Source: Salinicoccus albus DSM 19776 (GTDB taxonomy: Bacteria; Bacillota; Bacilli; Staphylococcales; Salinicoccaceae). Taken from it: a DNA stretch of 64,000 bases. The position numbers were made by a program, and so were the translations under genes. The DNA lies in NCBI RefSeq assembly GCF_000385175.1, contig NZ_ARQJ01000030.1, forward strand, positions 1-64,000, read 5' to 3'. Shown piece after piece: positions 52,984-62,266 of the stretch. The notes under the pieces were generated by a model. The model did no database searches, had not been told where the DNA came from, and saw only the letters and a list, made by a program, of their open reading frames with translations. Positions within the stretch are counted from its first letter, which is position 1; each line of letters starts with the position of its first letter.

Positions 52984-53647
52984 TTCGCATGAAAGAAAAT
53001 CCTTGAAACAGACAGTTATTCAGGAGATAAAAGACTATATTACCGATAATCAGCTGGCATTCGGAGATAAACTGCCGACTGAGCGTCGGTTCACCGAGAT
53101 ATTCGGTGTCAGCCGTTCGGTGGTCAGAGAAGCCCTCAGCTATTTGGAGAACACCGGTGTGATTTATATCAGGCAGGGGCAGGGGGCTTTTTTAAAGCGC
53201 TCGAACATGGAAAATCTATTGGAGAATTTCTTCTTCCTCTGGCAGATCAACGGCGGGGAACAGGAAGAAATATTGAGTCTCAGATTAATCTTTGAGGCCA
53301 GTGCCATCGATGAAATCATCCGCAATGATGATACAGCTGAGATGGAGGCGTTACATAGAAAGGCGGGGGAAGATAAAGCCTCCGTTACTGCGGATACATT
53401 CAGAGCGGCGGACCGGCAGTTCCATGAACAACTGCTGAATGCGACCGATAATCATCTATTCACTCAGATGACGGGTGTGATCACCAATTATTTCTTCCAG
53501 ATTGCCCGTGATATCGATTTAACAGAAAAAGAGGCCGCATTGATGATGGCGGAACATGAAAGTATAACAGCGGCACTCATCGAAAGAGATTCAGACAAAG
53601 CAAAAGCGCTGCTGGCGGACCATATATATAATGTGAGACGAAAATAG
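52967..53647 (+). CDS. second GntR-family regulator, FadR subfamily
   Basis: A 226-residue paralogue of the preceding regulator: winged helix (about 9-75) with KLPTERRFTEIFGVSRSVVR, and a helical FCD domain with FHEQLLNATDNHLF. The start ATG at 52967 overlaps the upstream gene by 17 bases and has GGAGG nine bases before it, so the two are translationally coupled. Two tandem FadR-type proteins in one operon could form a heterodimer or sense two intermediates. Followed ten bases later by nanK. Confidence 0.87.
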   Translation: MMDPINSHERKSLKQTVIQEIKDYITDNQLAFGDKLPTERRFTEIFGVSRSVVREALSYLENTGVIYIRQGQGAFLKRSNMENLLENFFFLWQINGGEQEEILSLRLIFEASAIDEIIRNDDTAEMEALHRKAGEDKASVTADTFRAADRQFHEQLLNATDNHLFTQMTGVITNYFFQIARDIDLTEKEAALMMAEHESITAALIERDSDKAKALLADHIYNVRRK

Positions 53648-53656
53648 GTGACAGTT

Positions 53657-54535
53657 ATGATGAGTTATTTGACGATAGATATAGGCGGGACGTTCATAAA
53701 ATATGCACAATTGGATGCCAGTCATCATTTATCACACACAGAAAAAGTGGAGACCATAGAGAATAAGGATAACGCGATCCTGCATCAGGTCGAGGCGATC
53801 ATTCAGACATCATTGGATAATGGCAGTCCGATTAAAGGGGTCGGTATCAGTACAGCCGGAATCGTCGATCGTGAAGCCGGGGAAATCATTTATGCCGGCC
53901 CGACGATTCCCAATTATAAAGGCACACCTTTCAAGAAATATCTGTCCGATCAATTCGACATACCGGTAGTTGTGGAAAATGATGTGAATGCTGCGCTAAA
54001 AGGTGAAATGTGGAAAGGTGCGGGCAGCGGGCGCGATGATGTGTTCTGCATTACATTGGGCACCGGCATCGGCGGGGCATATTATCAGGCAGGGCTGGTC
54101 GACGGGGCTTATAATCAGGCAAATTCCGTCGGCTATCTGCTCAAAGACCCGCGAAGCGGTTTGAACTTTGAAGGACGTGCTTCCACTGCAGCGCTCAAGA
54201 GGCGGATCAAAGAAACGCACGGCGGGCGCATGGACAGCGAAACAGTTTTCAGTCTGGCAAAAGCAGGGGATCAGAACAGTCTGGATACGCTGAAGGCATG
54301 GGCGGGGGACGTGGCTGAAGGGCTTGCACAGATCATCATCCTTATCGATCCGAAATGTCTGATTATCGGCGGCGGGATCTCCGCCCAGGGCGATTTTCTG
54401 CTGGATCTGATCCAAGCGCCTCTGACAGACTATTTGCCGGCGGATTTCTTGAAGACAGAATTGAAGATTGCTGAATTGTATAATGACGCCGCTTTGTTCG
54501 GAGCGGTCCAACCATTTATCGAGGAGGAAAAATAA
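53657..54535 (+). CDS. nanK: ROK-family N-acetylmannosamine kinase
   Basis: Phosphorylates ManNAc to ManNAc-6-phosphate. A 292-residue ROK protein: [15 protein letters not shown] at 6-20 (phosphate loop), [24 protein letters not shown] (ATP site), [15 protein letters not shown] near the end. The usual ROK zinc cluster (His plus three Cys) is absent: the region reads [20 protein letters not shown]. Identity rests on position between sialate regulators and nanE. ATG at 53657 chosen, with AGGTGA five bases before. Confidence 0.85.
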   Translation: MMSYLTIDIGGTFIKYAQLDASHHLSHTEKVETIENKDNAILHQVEAIIQTSLDNGSPIKGVGISTAGIVDREAGEIIYAGPTIPNYKGTPFKKYLSDQFDIPVVVENDVNAALKGEMWKGAGSGRDDVFCITLGTGIGGAYYQAGLVDGAYNQANSVGYLLKDPRSGLNFEGRASTAALKRRIKETHGGRMDSETVFSLAKAGDQNSLDTLKAWAGDVAEGLAQIIILIDPKCLIIGGGISAQGDFLLDLIQAPLTDYLPADFLKTELKIAELYNDAALFGAVQPFIEEEK

Positions 54536-54536
54536 T

Positions 54537-55211
54537 ATGCTGAACAAAGTGAAAAACGGTTTGATTGTGTCCTGCCAGGCGTTGGAAGATGAACCGCTGC
54601 ACAGTTCATTTATCATGTCGAAGATGGCCCTGGCAGCCAAAGAAGGCGGGGCAGCCGGCATACGCGCCAATTCCAAAGCAGATATCATTGAGATAAAAAA
54701 AGAAGTCGACTTGCCGGTCACCGGTATTGTAAAGAGAGATTATGAAAACAGTCCAGTGTTCATTACGGCTACGTACAAAGAAATTGATGAACTGCTTGAG
54801 AGCGGCTGCGAAATGATCGCTATGGATGCAACGCTGAGAGCGCGGCCGGAGCACCTCACGGCGGGAGCGCTTGTTGAATATGTCAGAAAGAAAGATGCCG
54901 GTGTGGAATTGATGGCGGACATCGCTGATCTTGAAGATGCAAAAGCAGCAGAAAGTGCAGGGTTCGACTGTATTTCCACAACACTTCACGGATATACTGA
55001 AGAGACCAAAGATAAAAAATTATATCACGATGACTTCGCTTTCCTCAAAGAAGTATTGTCAGCAGTCGATATCCCCGTCATTGCCGAAGGCAATGTCATC
55101 ACACCGGAAATGTATAAAAGATGTATGGCACTCGGTGCTTATGCAAGCGTCGTCGGCGGGGCCATTACGAGACCGAAGGATATCACGAAACGGTTTGTTG
55201 ATGGGCAGTAA
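54537..55211 (+). CDS. nanE: N-acetylmannosamine-6-phosphate 2-epimerase
   Basis: Converts ManNAc-6-phosphate to GlcNAc-6-phosphate. A 224-residue TIM barrel with [17 protein letters not shown] near the N-terminus, [19 protein letters not shown], the catalytic Lys in TGIVKRDY, and [17 protein letters not shown] and [18 protein letters not shown] is ten bases before the ATG, one base after nanK ends. Deacetylation by NagA (not in the window) and NagB (starts at 63850) would finish the route. Confidence 0.93.
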   Translation: MLNKVKNGLIVSCQALEDEPLHSSFIMSKMALAAKEGGAAGIRANSKADIIEIKKEVDLPVTGIVKRDYENSPVFITATYKEIDELLESGCEMIAMDATLRARPEHLTAGALVEYVRKKDAGVELMADIADLEDAKAAESAGFDCISTTLHGYTEETKDKKLYHDDFAFLKEVLSAVDIPVIAEGNVITPEMYKRCMALGAYASVVGGAITRPKDITKRFVDGQ

Positions 55212-55248
55212 AATTAGTGGGCATGGATCATATATATTCTGCAAAAAA

Positions 55249-55286
55249 ACTTCCTGCTTAAGTTGAGCAGACTGCAAGCAGGAAGT
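55249..55286. terminator. terminator after nanE
   Basis: ACTTCCTGCTT (55249-55259) pairs with AAGCAGGAAGT (55276-55286). A-run before and T-rich after, 37 bases past nanE and facing the leftward M20 gene. Confidence 0.8.
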
Positions 55287-55330
55287 GCTTATTTTCGTCA
55301 GGGGCACTTATATCCACCGTATCCATTTCA

Positions 55331-56599
55331 TCAGTCATAATTCTCGAAGAAATCTTTGAGTATCAGTGCAGCGTCCCTGATATCACTGATATGAGAGAAT
55401 TCAGCGGGGTTATGGCTGATTCCGCCGATACTTCTGACGAACAGCATTGTCATCGGATGGGCTCTGGCGATATTCATCGCATCATGCCCGGCACCGCTGG
55501 GCAGATGAACCGGCAGGTGCGCATTGCGTTTAAATGATGTTTCCATTTTAGAGATGATTTCCGGTGCTGCTGGAATGGGTTTCACTCTTGTCATCATGTC
55601 GGTCTCTACGGATACTGATGATTGTTCGGCAATGTTTTCCGCATGCTTCCTAACCGCTTGGATCAGCTGACCCTGCTGTGTTTCATCAATATCCCGCGCA
55701 TCTACGATCAGCTCAACTTTACCCGGGATCACATTCACACCGTTTGGCGTGACCTCGATTTTACCGACTGTAGCCACGGCTGAATCACTGATGCTTTTAG
55801 GCACTCCGGGCAGTGTGCTGATAAACTCGGATGCGGCGACGAGTGCATCACTTCTGCCGGTCATTGGCGTGCTGCCGGCGTGGCCGGCTGTCCCGGTAAA
55901 GACGACATGCGTTCTTGTGGTCCCGGCGATGCCGTTGACGATACCTGTTGAGAGGCCTTTCTGTTCAAGCTGTTTTCCCTGTTCGATATGGATTTCGCCG
56001 TACACTCTGATTGGGTAATCCGGCCCTTCGCCGTTCAGGAACTCCTCCCGGGTCGATTCGATGTTTTCAAAAACCTGATCAGCCGTGAGGCCGTCGGGAT
56101 CCCGGAATTTATCCAGTTCCGCATCTTCTATCAGCCGCATGAAACTCCGGCTGCCGGTCAGGCTGCTGCCGAAACGGCTGCCTTCCTCATCGGTGAAGAT
56201 GACGACTTCATAGGAATACTCAGGGATGTACGCCTCCTCATACCACAGTTCCGCGATTTCAAGGGCGGTAAGAACACCGGCCACCCCATCAAAATGACCG
56301 CCGTTTGGCACCGTATCCACGTGGGAACCGGCCATGTATACTTTTGAGTCGTCTTTCCCTCTGTATCTGCCGAATACATTACCGGCTCCGTCTACTCTCA
56401 CAGACATGCCGATCGCTTTCATCCATTTGACCACTTTATCCTTCGCCTTCAGTTCAAGGTCAGCATAGCCCATGCGGTTTGCGCCGTCATCTTTAGTGCG
56501 GCCGATTTCCGAAATTTCCAGGAGGCGGCTGTGCAGCCGTTGAGTCGTTTTGTCCTCAAGCACCTCTTCATTCATCTTATCCGTGAAGCTGTGTGTCAT
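55331..56599 (-). CDS. M20 amidohydrolase, N-carbamoyl-L-amino acid hydrolase/allantoate amidohydrolase type
   Basis: A 422-residue two-metal hydrolase. Metal ligands are in GSHVDTVPNGG (His, Asp), FTDEEGSRF (Glu-Glu), and HIEQGKQLE; THVVFTGTAGHAGSTPM is the dimerisation-domain motif, and SGAGHDAMNIA and ISHNPAEF complete the site. These enzymes hydrolyse N-carbamoyl amino acids, ureido acids or related amides. ATG at 56599 with AGGAG seven bases upstream. Divergent from the 5-oxoproline operon (166 bases between starts), so it may act on a related cyclic or N-substituted amino acid. Confidence 0.87.
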   Translation of the reverse strand: MTHSFTDKMNEEVLEDKTTQRLHSRLLEISEIGRTKDDGANRMGYADLELKAKDKVVKWMKAIGMSVRVDGAGNVFGRYRGKDDSKVYMAGSHVDTVPNGGHFDGVAGVLTALEIAELWYEEAYIPEYSYEVVIFTDEEGSRFGSSLTGSRSFMRLIEDAELDKFRDPDGLTADQVFENIESTREEFLNGEGPDYPIRVYGEIHIEQGKQLEQKGLSTGIVNGIAGTTRTHVVFTGTAGHAGSTPMTGRSDALVAASEFISTLPGVPKSISDSAVATVGKIEVTPNGVNVIPGKVELIVDARDIDETQQGQLIQAVRKHAENIAEQSSVSVETDMMTRVKPIPAAPEIISKMETSFKRNAHLPVHLPSGAGHDAMNIARAHPMTMLFVRSIGGISHNPAEFSHISDIRDAALILKDFFENYD

Positions 56600-56765
56600 A
56601 TGTCCACTCCTAATATGTGCCTTTTCCCCAATATACAACAAGGACGTCTTCTGAGACTAATGATACACACCGAGATCACATCAAATTTCGATATTGAGAG
56701 AATAGTTTTAATTTTAATCATTTTGGCTATAATGAGGATAAGATGTATATAGGAGGGGTGATGAA

Positions 56766-57485
56766 TTGGAGATCGAAGAGTTTTCTGAAAATGCATTGAC
56801 AATATACATGGGTGAAGATGTGGATGAAAAGATGAACCGCCGGCTTGTTTCCCTTAAAAATGAAATTGAGGGTATGGAAATTTCCGGCATTGAAGAGATT
56901 GTCATTTCCTATACGAGTCTTATCATCTACTACGATCTTTTTAATGCTGATGTTTCCGCAATCGAAGCGGCGGTAAAAAGTATAGATACGGATGCCCTGC
57001 TGCAGGGGGAGTTCGAATATAAGATTGTAGAAATCCCCGTATGCTACGGGGGGGAGTATGGCCCGGACATCAATGCCTTCTCTGAGGATGGACTCAGTGC
57101 AGATGATGTCGTTGAAATGCACAGCAACACGGAATATATCGTCTACATGCTTGGATTTATGCCGGGGTTCCCGTATCTCGGCGGCCTGGACGAACGGCTG
57201 CATAAAGCGAGGCTTTCCACACCGCGGATGAGGATTCCGGCTGGATCTGTCGGTATCGGCGGCAGACAGACCGGTATGTATCCATTTGAATCCCCCGGCG
57301 GATGGAATCTGCTCGGGCGGACGCCCGTGCATTTATTCGATGAACGGCGGGAAACGCCGATTCTGTATCAGGCCGGTGACAGGATTGTATACCGTTCCAT
57401 CAGCGAAGATGAGTATAAGGAAATTAAAGCGCTGGCCGAACAGGGCGAATACGAAGTGAAATCACAGGTAAGGAGTGAGGGTTGA
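56766..57485 (+). CDS. pxpB: 5-oxoprolinase subunit B
   Basis: A 239-residue KipI/PxpB-family protein. Signatures: EIPVCYGGEYGPD, EYIVYMLGFMPGFPYLGG, RRETPILYQAGDRIVYR. With PxpC it forms the ATP-dependent part of 5-oxoprolinase, opening 5-oxoproline to glutamate. The start is TTG at 56766, with GGAGGGG seven bases before; an ATG at 56761 is out of frame. First gene of the operon and overlapping pxpC by one base (TGATG). Confidence 0.92.
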   Translation: MEIEEFSENALTIYMGEDVDEKMNRRLVSLKNEIEGMEISGIEEIVISYTSLIIYYDLFNADVSAIEAAVKSIDTDALLQGEFEYKIVEIPVCYGGEYGPDINAFSEDGLSADDVVEMHSNTEYIVYMLGFMPGFPYLGGLDERLHKARLSTPRMRIPAGSVGIGGRQTGMYPFESPGGWNLLGRTPVHLFDERRETPILYQAGDRIVYRSISEDEYKEIKALAEQGEYEVKSQVRSEG

Positions 57486-58468
57486 TGGCGTTAAAGGTTA
57501 GAACCCCAGGCGTCTTTACCACGGTACAGGATTTGGGCAGGACCGGGCACCAGTCCTCCGGTTTTTCACCGGCCGGTGCGATGGATTACCGGGCGTGTAT
57601 GCTTGCCAACTTCCTTTTGGGCAATGATGACAACGCTGCTGTTTTGGAGATGACGTATCAGGGCGGTACATTCGAGGCACTCCGGGATATGACGGTCGCC
57701 GCCGCCGGTGCAGAAATGCAGATGCATATCGGCGGGGTACCGGTTAAAACCGGCACGGCGGCTAATGTCCTCAAAGGCGAGACCATTACATTCGGACCGG
57801 CTTCAAAAGGGGCAAGAACATATCTTGCAGTAAGGAAAGGCTTTAATATTGAACCGGTGCTCGGCAGTGTATCGACGCATACGCGCAGCGGTATCGGCGG
57901 TTACCGGGGCCGGAGGCTTGCCGCCGGTGACATATTGCAAACGCTGCCTGAGGAGGCAGCATACCTTGCCGATAAAGTGACTGATATTGAGGAAGATGAC
58001 GAGATCAGAGTGATTCCCGGCCAGCAGTATGACCGGTTCAAAAAAGATATGGATCAGTTTTATCAGGCATCCTATCAAATTACCAAGGACAGCGACCGTA
58101 TGGGATTCCGGCTGGATGGGCCGCTGCTTGAAGCTGAAGGCGGTCATGACGTGCTCAGCGAACCGGCCCAGCTTGGCAGTATTCAGGTGCCAAAAGGCGG
58201 CCAGCCGATTATTTTACTTAACGACAGACAGACGGCCGGCGGGTATACAAGAATCGCCACGGTCGCGATGGCAGATATTCCAAAGCTGGTACAGAAAAAG
58301 CAGGGCGATGAAATTTATTTTACAGAAATCGGTGTGGAAGCAGCCAGGGAGGCATACATGAGTGAAATCAGAAGGATAAAAAACGGCGCCTATCTTGAGC
58401 CGGATAATGATTTTACTGTACACCGGCGGCGCTTAGCATCAAAACTTGAAAGTCATATGAAGAGGTGA
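57485..58468 (+). CDS. pxpC: 5-oxoprolinase subunit C (biotin-dependent carboxyltransferase family)
   Basis: A 327-residue KipA/PxpC protein. It begins ALKVRTPGVFTTVQDLGRTGHQ and has SPAGAMDYRACMLANFLLGN, RSGIGGYRGR, and QPIILLNDRQTAGGYTRIATV, the family core. PxpC and urea-carboxylase carboxyltransferase domains are homologous. Here the gene is followed directly by a biotin carrier and a biotin carboxylase, so the complex may be biotin-dependent. Sits between pxpB (1-base overlap) and accB (5-base gap). Confidence 0.92.
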   Translation: MALKVRTPGVFTTVQDLGRTGHQSSGFSPAGAMDYRACMLANFLLGNDDNAAVLEMTYQGGTFEALRDMTVAAAGAEMQMHIGGVPVKTGTAANVLKGETITFGPASKGARTYLAVRKGFNIEPVLGSVSTHTRSGIGGYRGRRLAAGDILQTLPEEAAYLADKVTDIEEDDEIRVIPGQQYDRFKKDMDQFYQASYQITKDSDRMGFRLDGPLLEAEGGHDVLSEPAQLGSIQVPKGGQPIILLNDRQTAGGYTRIATVAMADIPKLVQKKQGDEIYFTEIGVEAAREAYMSEIRRIKNGAYLEPDNDFTVHRRRLASKLESHMKR

Positions 58469-58473
58469 AGCGG

Positions 58474-58899
58474 ATGGATATGGAAAATATTAAAGAATTG
58501 GTGAAACTGTTAAAAGAAGAAGAGTTGAAAGTGATTACTGTTGAAGATGAGAAGGAGAAAATCCATATTGAAGCCGGTACAGGTGATGCTGCGGTCCCGG
58601 GCGGTGCACAGCCTGCAGCCAATGACAGTCCGCAGCACGCGGATGACGGCAGACAGGAAGTCAGAGCTGCCCAGGTCGGTACATTTTATACCGAAAAGTC
58701 GGAAAGCGGCGGAGAAAAATTTGTTGAAGCGGGCGATGAAGTATCCGCAGGCGATCAGCTGGGCATGATTGAAGCGATGAAAGTATTCAATGATGTGACG
58801 GCGGAAGTTTCGGGTACTGTGGAGGAGATCCTTGTTGAGAACGGTGCAGCGGTTGAGTTTGATCAGTCTTTGATGATCATCCGTCGGAAGGGAGATTAG
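58474..58899 (+). CDS. accB: biotin carboxyl carrier protein
   Basis: A 141-residue carrier with an N-terminal helical segment (1-35), an acidic/Ala-Pro linker (38-62) and the biotinyl domain. The biotinylation motif EAMK gives Lys103, with the family surroundings MIEAMKVFNDV. The ATG at 58474 is preferred to the GTG at 58465 on ribosome-binding-site spacing. This is probably not the housekeeping fatty-acid carrier: it is embedded in the pxp operon, coupled on both sides. Confidence 0.9.
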   Translation: MDMENIKELVKLLKEEELKVITVEDEKEKIHIEAGTGDAAVPGGAQPAANDSPQHADDGRQEVRAAQVGTFYTEKSESGGEKFVEAGDEVSAGDQLGMIEAMKVFNDVTAEVSGTVEEILVENGAAVEFDQSLMIIRRKGD

Positions 58900-58900
58900 T

Positions 58901-60247
58901 ATGAAGAAAGTATTGATCGCCAACCGCGGAGAGATTGCTGTTCGGATCATACGCACACTGAAGGAAATGCACATTGCCAGTGTGGCCGTCTATTCGGTGG
59001 CCGATCGCGGGAGCCTCCATGTGATGATGGCCGATGAAGCCATCTGTATCGGTCCGGCGGTGAGCACAGGGAGCTATCTGAACATCGGCAGTATACTGGC
59101 CGCCGTCGAGACGAGCGGTGCTGACGCTGTACATCCCGGATATGGTTTTTTGTCCGAAACACCTGAGTTTGCCCGCAGGTGTGAGGAAGCCGGTATCAAA
59201 TTCATCGGCCCGTCTTCGGAGATGATGAAAAAGATGGGGGACAAGGCAGAAGCGAGAAAAACGATGAAAGCGGCCGATGTACCGGTGATTCCGGGCAGTG
59301 ACGGTGCCGTTACGGATTTCGACGGGGTCAAAAACACAGTGGAGGAAATCGGTTATCCGCTGGTCATCAAGGCGGTCTCCGGGGGCGGCGGTAAAGGCAT
59401 GCGTTTTGTCGGCCAGGCGGATGATCTGCAAAAGCAGTATAAAGATGCGAGACAGGAAGCTAAGAACGCCTTCGGCGATGACCGTGTCTATGTTGAGAAA
59501 TTTATCCCGAAAGCCCGGCACATTGAAGTGCAGGTAGTCGGCGACGGTCAGGGGAATGCAGTGCATCTGTACGAAAGGGACTGTTCAATCCAGCGCAAAA
59601 ACCAGAAATTGATCGAGGAAGCGCCGGCCTCTGTCCTGAGCAGCGAATCGCGAAAATACATCACGGAGCGGACCAGCAAAGCAGTGGCGGAACTGGGCTA
59701 TGAAGGGGCCGGAACTGTCGAGTATCTGTATGTTGAAGCGGAAGATGCCTTTTATTTTATCGAGATGAACGCGCGTATCCAGGTGGAACACACAATCTCT
59801 GAAGCAATCACCGGGGTGGATATCATCCGTCTTCAGCTGGCAGTGGCGCAAGCCAATCAATTTGATATCACCCAGGCAGACATCCAGATCAATGGCTGTG
59901 CACTGGAGACGCGGATCAATGCGGAAAATCCGGCCAAAGGTTTTATGCCTTCCCCGGGCAGGATTGAAGATGTCCACTTCGGCCTGGGGCGCGGCGTGCG
60001 TGTGGATACGCACATTTATCCAGGGTACCATATTCCGCCGAATTACGATTCCATGATCGGCAAGATCATCACCCATGCCGCTTCACGGCAGGAAGCGATT
60101 GACAAGATGCGCCATGTGCTTGCAGAGACGGTCATAGCCCCGGTTGATACGAACCTGGATTTTCAGCATTACCTGATGAATCATCCGAATTATGTGGATA
60201 ATATCATCGATATCAAGTTTCTGGAGCGCAATAAAATTATCGAATAG
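58901..60247 (+). CDS. accC: biotin carboxylase
   Basis: A 448-residue ATP-grasp enzyme that carboxylates biotin on the carrier. Visible: KKVLIANRGEIAVRIIRT at 2-19, HPGYGFLSE, the ATP lid GGGGKGMRFV near 161-170, RDCSIQRKNQKLIEEAP with the conserved His/Lys region, and EMNARIQVEHTISE with the catalytic Glu and Arg. One base after accB. As part of the pxp operon it would charge the carrier for PxpC-type carboxyltransferase activity rather than for acetyl-CoA carboxylation. Confidence 0.93.
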   Translation: MKKVLIANRGEIAVRIIRTLKEMHIASVAVYSVADRGSLHVMMADEAICIGPAVSTGSYLNIGSILAAVETSGADAVHPGYGFLSETPEFARRCEEAGIKFIGPSSEMMKKMGDKAEARKTMKAADVPVIPGSDGAVTDFDGVKNTVEEIGYPLVIKAVSGGGGKGMRFVGQADDLQKQYKDARQEAKNAFGDDRVYVEKFIPKARHIEVQVVGDGQGNAVHLYERDCSIQRKNQKLIEEAPASVLSSESRKYITERTSKAVAELGYEGAGTVEYLYVEAEDAFYFIEMNARIQVEHTISEAITGVDIIRLQLAVAQANQFDITQADIQINGCALETRINAENPAKGFMPSPGRIEDVHFGLGRGVRVDTHIYPGYHIPPNYDSMIGKIITHAASRQEAIDKMRHVLAETVIAPVDTNLDFQHYLMNHPNYVDNIIDIKFLERNKIIE

Positions 60248-60263
60248 AAAGGAAGATACACTG

Positions 60264-61022
60264 ATGCTTACGGTAGATTTGAACTCGGATCTTGGAGAAA
60301 GCTATGGTAATTATACGATAGGGAAGGATGATGAAATTATTCCGCTGATCTCTTCAGCCAATGTCGCCTGCGGTTTCCATGCCAGCGATCCGTCGGTCAT
60401 GCAAAAAACAGTTGACATGATCAAAAAAAGCGGCAGGACAGGCATCGGTGCCCACCCGGCCTTTCCGGATCTGATGGGATTCGGCCGGAGATACATGGAC
60501 CTCACGATGGCGGAAGTCAGGAGCATTATGATCTATCAGATGGGGGCCCTGGAAGGGTTTGCCCAGATGTATGGTTTGAAGATGAATCATGTCAAACCTC
60601 ATGGTGCACTATATAACGCAACGTTTCAGGATAAGGAACTGGCTGAAACCATTGCGGAGACAGTGAAAGCATACAATCCCGACCTTAAACTCCTGGGGCT
60701 CTCCAATCAGAATCTGGTGAAAGCCGGGGAAGCCGCGGGGCTGCCGGTCAGGCATGAAGTGTTTGCAGACCGCGCCTATGAAGATGACGGCACCCTCGTC
60801 AGCAGACGGGAGGAAGGGGCCATGATCACTGATACGAATGAGGCAGTCGGCCGTGTGATCCGCATGGTGAAGGAAGGGAAAACAGAGAGCATCAACGGCA
60901 GGGATATTGATATCCAGGCAGACAGCGTATGCGTCCATGGCGATGGCCCAAATGCGCTGGAGTTCGTCAAAGAGATCCGGCAGCAGCTGGGTGAAAACGG
61001 GATAGAAATCAAAACGATGTAA
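60264..61022 (+). CDS. pxpA: 5-oxoprolinase subunit A (LamB/YcsF family)
   Basis: A 252-residue YcsF protein: VDLNSDLGESYGNYTIGKDD near the start, SANVACGFHASDPSVM, GAHPAFPDLMGFGRR, HVKPHGALYN with conserved His, and VCVHGDGPNALE near the C-terminus. This is the hydrolase subunit acting on 5-oxoproline. AAAGGAAG before the ATG. The following NRAMP-like gene lies 18 bases downstream. Confidence 0.93.
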   Translation: MLTVDLNSDLGESYGNYTIGKDDEIIPLISSANVACGFHASDPSVMQKTVDMIKKSGRTGIGAHPAFPDLMGFGRRYMDLTMAEVRSIMIYQMGALEGFAQMYGLKMNHVKPHGALYNATFQDKELAETIAETVKAYNPDLKLLGLSNQNLVKAGEAAGLPVRHEVFADRAYEDDGTLVSRREEGAMITDTNEAVGRVIRMVKEGKTESINGRDIDIQADSVCVHGDGPNALEFVKEIRQQLGENGIEIKTM

Positions 61023-61040
61023 CTTTGAGGGGTGGAAAAC

Positions 61041-62254
61041 ATGAATAATGGAAAGCCGAAAATGACGGTGGCCTAAAGACGGCTGCTGTTTGGTGCTGTC
61101 TTCCTGATGGCAACATCGTCGATCGGTCCGGCGTTTCTCACACAGACGGCCGTGTTTACAGAGCAGTATCTGGCAAGCTTTGCCTTTGCCATTTTAGCAT
61201 CAATTGTGATTGATATCGGTGCGCAGCTGAATATTTGGAGAGTGCTGAGCGTGTCAGGGAAACGCGGTCAGGACGTGGCCAACGAAGTACTTCCCGGTCT
61301 TGGTTACGTCGTTGCATTCTTTATCGTCCTCGGCGGTTTTGCTTTCAACATCGGTAACGTTGCGGGGCCGGTCTCGGTATTAATGCGATATTCGGCTGGG
61401 ATGTCCGTGTAGGTGCGGCGCTGACCGGGGCAGTTGCGATCATCGTCTTCCTGGTGAAGAATGGGCGTGCTGTCATGGATGTTGTGACCCAGGTGCTTGG
61501 TGTCTTGATGATTCTGATTACGGCCTATGTCATGATCCAGTCGAATCCGCCATACGGCGAGGCGGCAGTCCGCGCGGTCGTTCCTGAGGATCCTGTCGCG
61601 CTGTTCCTGCCGATTGTCACACTGGTCGGCGGAACGGTCGGCGGCTATATTACTTTTGCCGGTGCGCACAGATTGATTGAAGCCGGCATGACCGGCAGGG
61701 ACAGCCTCGGATTCGTCAGCAGAGCTGCGAACTACGGGATCCTGACGACCGGTCTGATGCGGGTGCTGCTGTTCCTGGCAGTGCTTGGTGTCGTCGCCCA
61801 GGGGTTCTCCCTCAATCCGGAAAACCCGCCGGCATCCGTCTTTCAGATTGCGCTGGGGGACATCGGCATGACGATATTCGGTATTGTACTGACAGCGGCA
61901 GCGCTGTCATCCGTCATCGGTTCAGCGTATACCAGTGCGTCGTTCCTGAAATCACTGCACAGTATATTTGATAAGTACAATAACGTGGTCATTGTGACAT
62001 TTATCGTCGTTTCCACACTCATTTTTACAGTGGTCGGCGAACCGGTGACCCTGTTGATTTTAGCCGGCGCATTCAACGGACTGATCCTGCCGCTTACGCT
62101 CGGGGCCGTATTGCTGGGGTCCAGGCGCAGGAAAATCGTCGGTGACTACCGTCACCCGACATGGATGATTATCTTTGGTATACTTGCCGTAATCATTACA
62201 CTCGTCGCCGGCGTTCTGTCCCTGCAGGGACTTGCAGATCTATGGAACGGATAG
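61041..62254 (+). pseudogene. NRAMP-like divalent-metal/proton transporter (YcsG type), disrupted
   Basis: An ATG at 61041 behind GAGGGG opens MNNGKPKMTVA then a stop TAA at 61074-61076. The same frame continues RRLLFGAVFLMATSSIGPAF to a stop at about 61410. The homologous remainder is in another frame (61454-62254 and upstream): GAGLGINAIFGWDVRVGAAL follows GNVAG if one G is added to the GGGG at 61364-61367. So there are two lesions: a nonsense codon where CAA is expected, and a one-base deletion in a G-run. The downstream part is open over 266 codons. Either a pseudogene or a sequencing artefact; the frameshift is the suspect. In Bacillus, ycsG lies beside ycsF (pxpA) and ycsI. Confidence 0.75.
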
Positions 62255-62266
62255 GAGGTGATTGAA

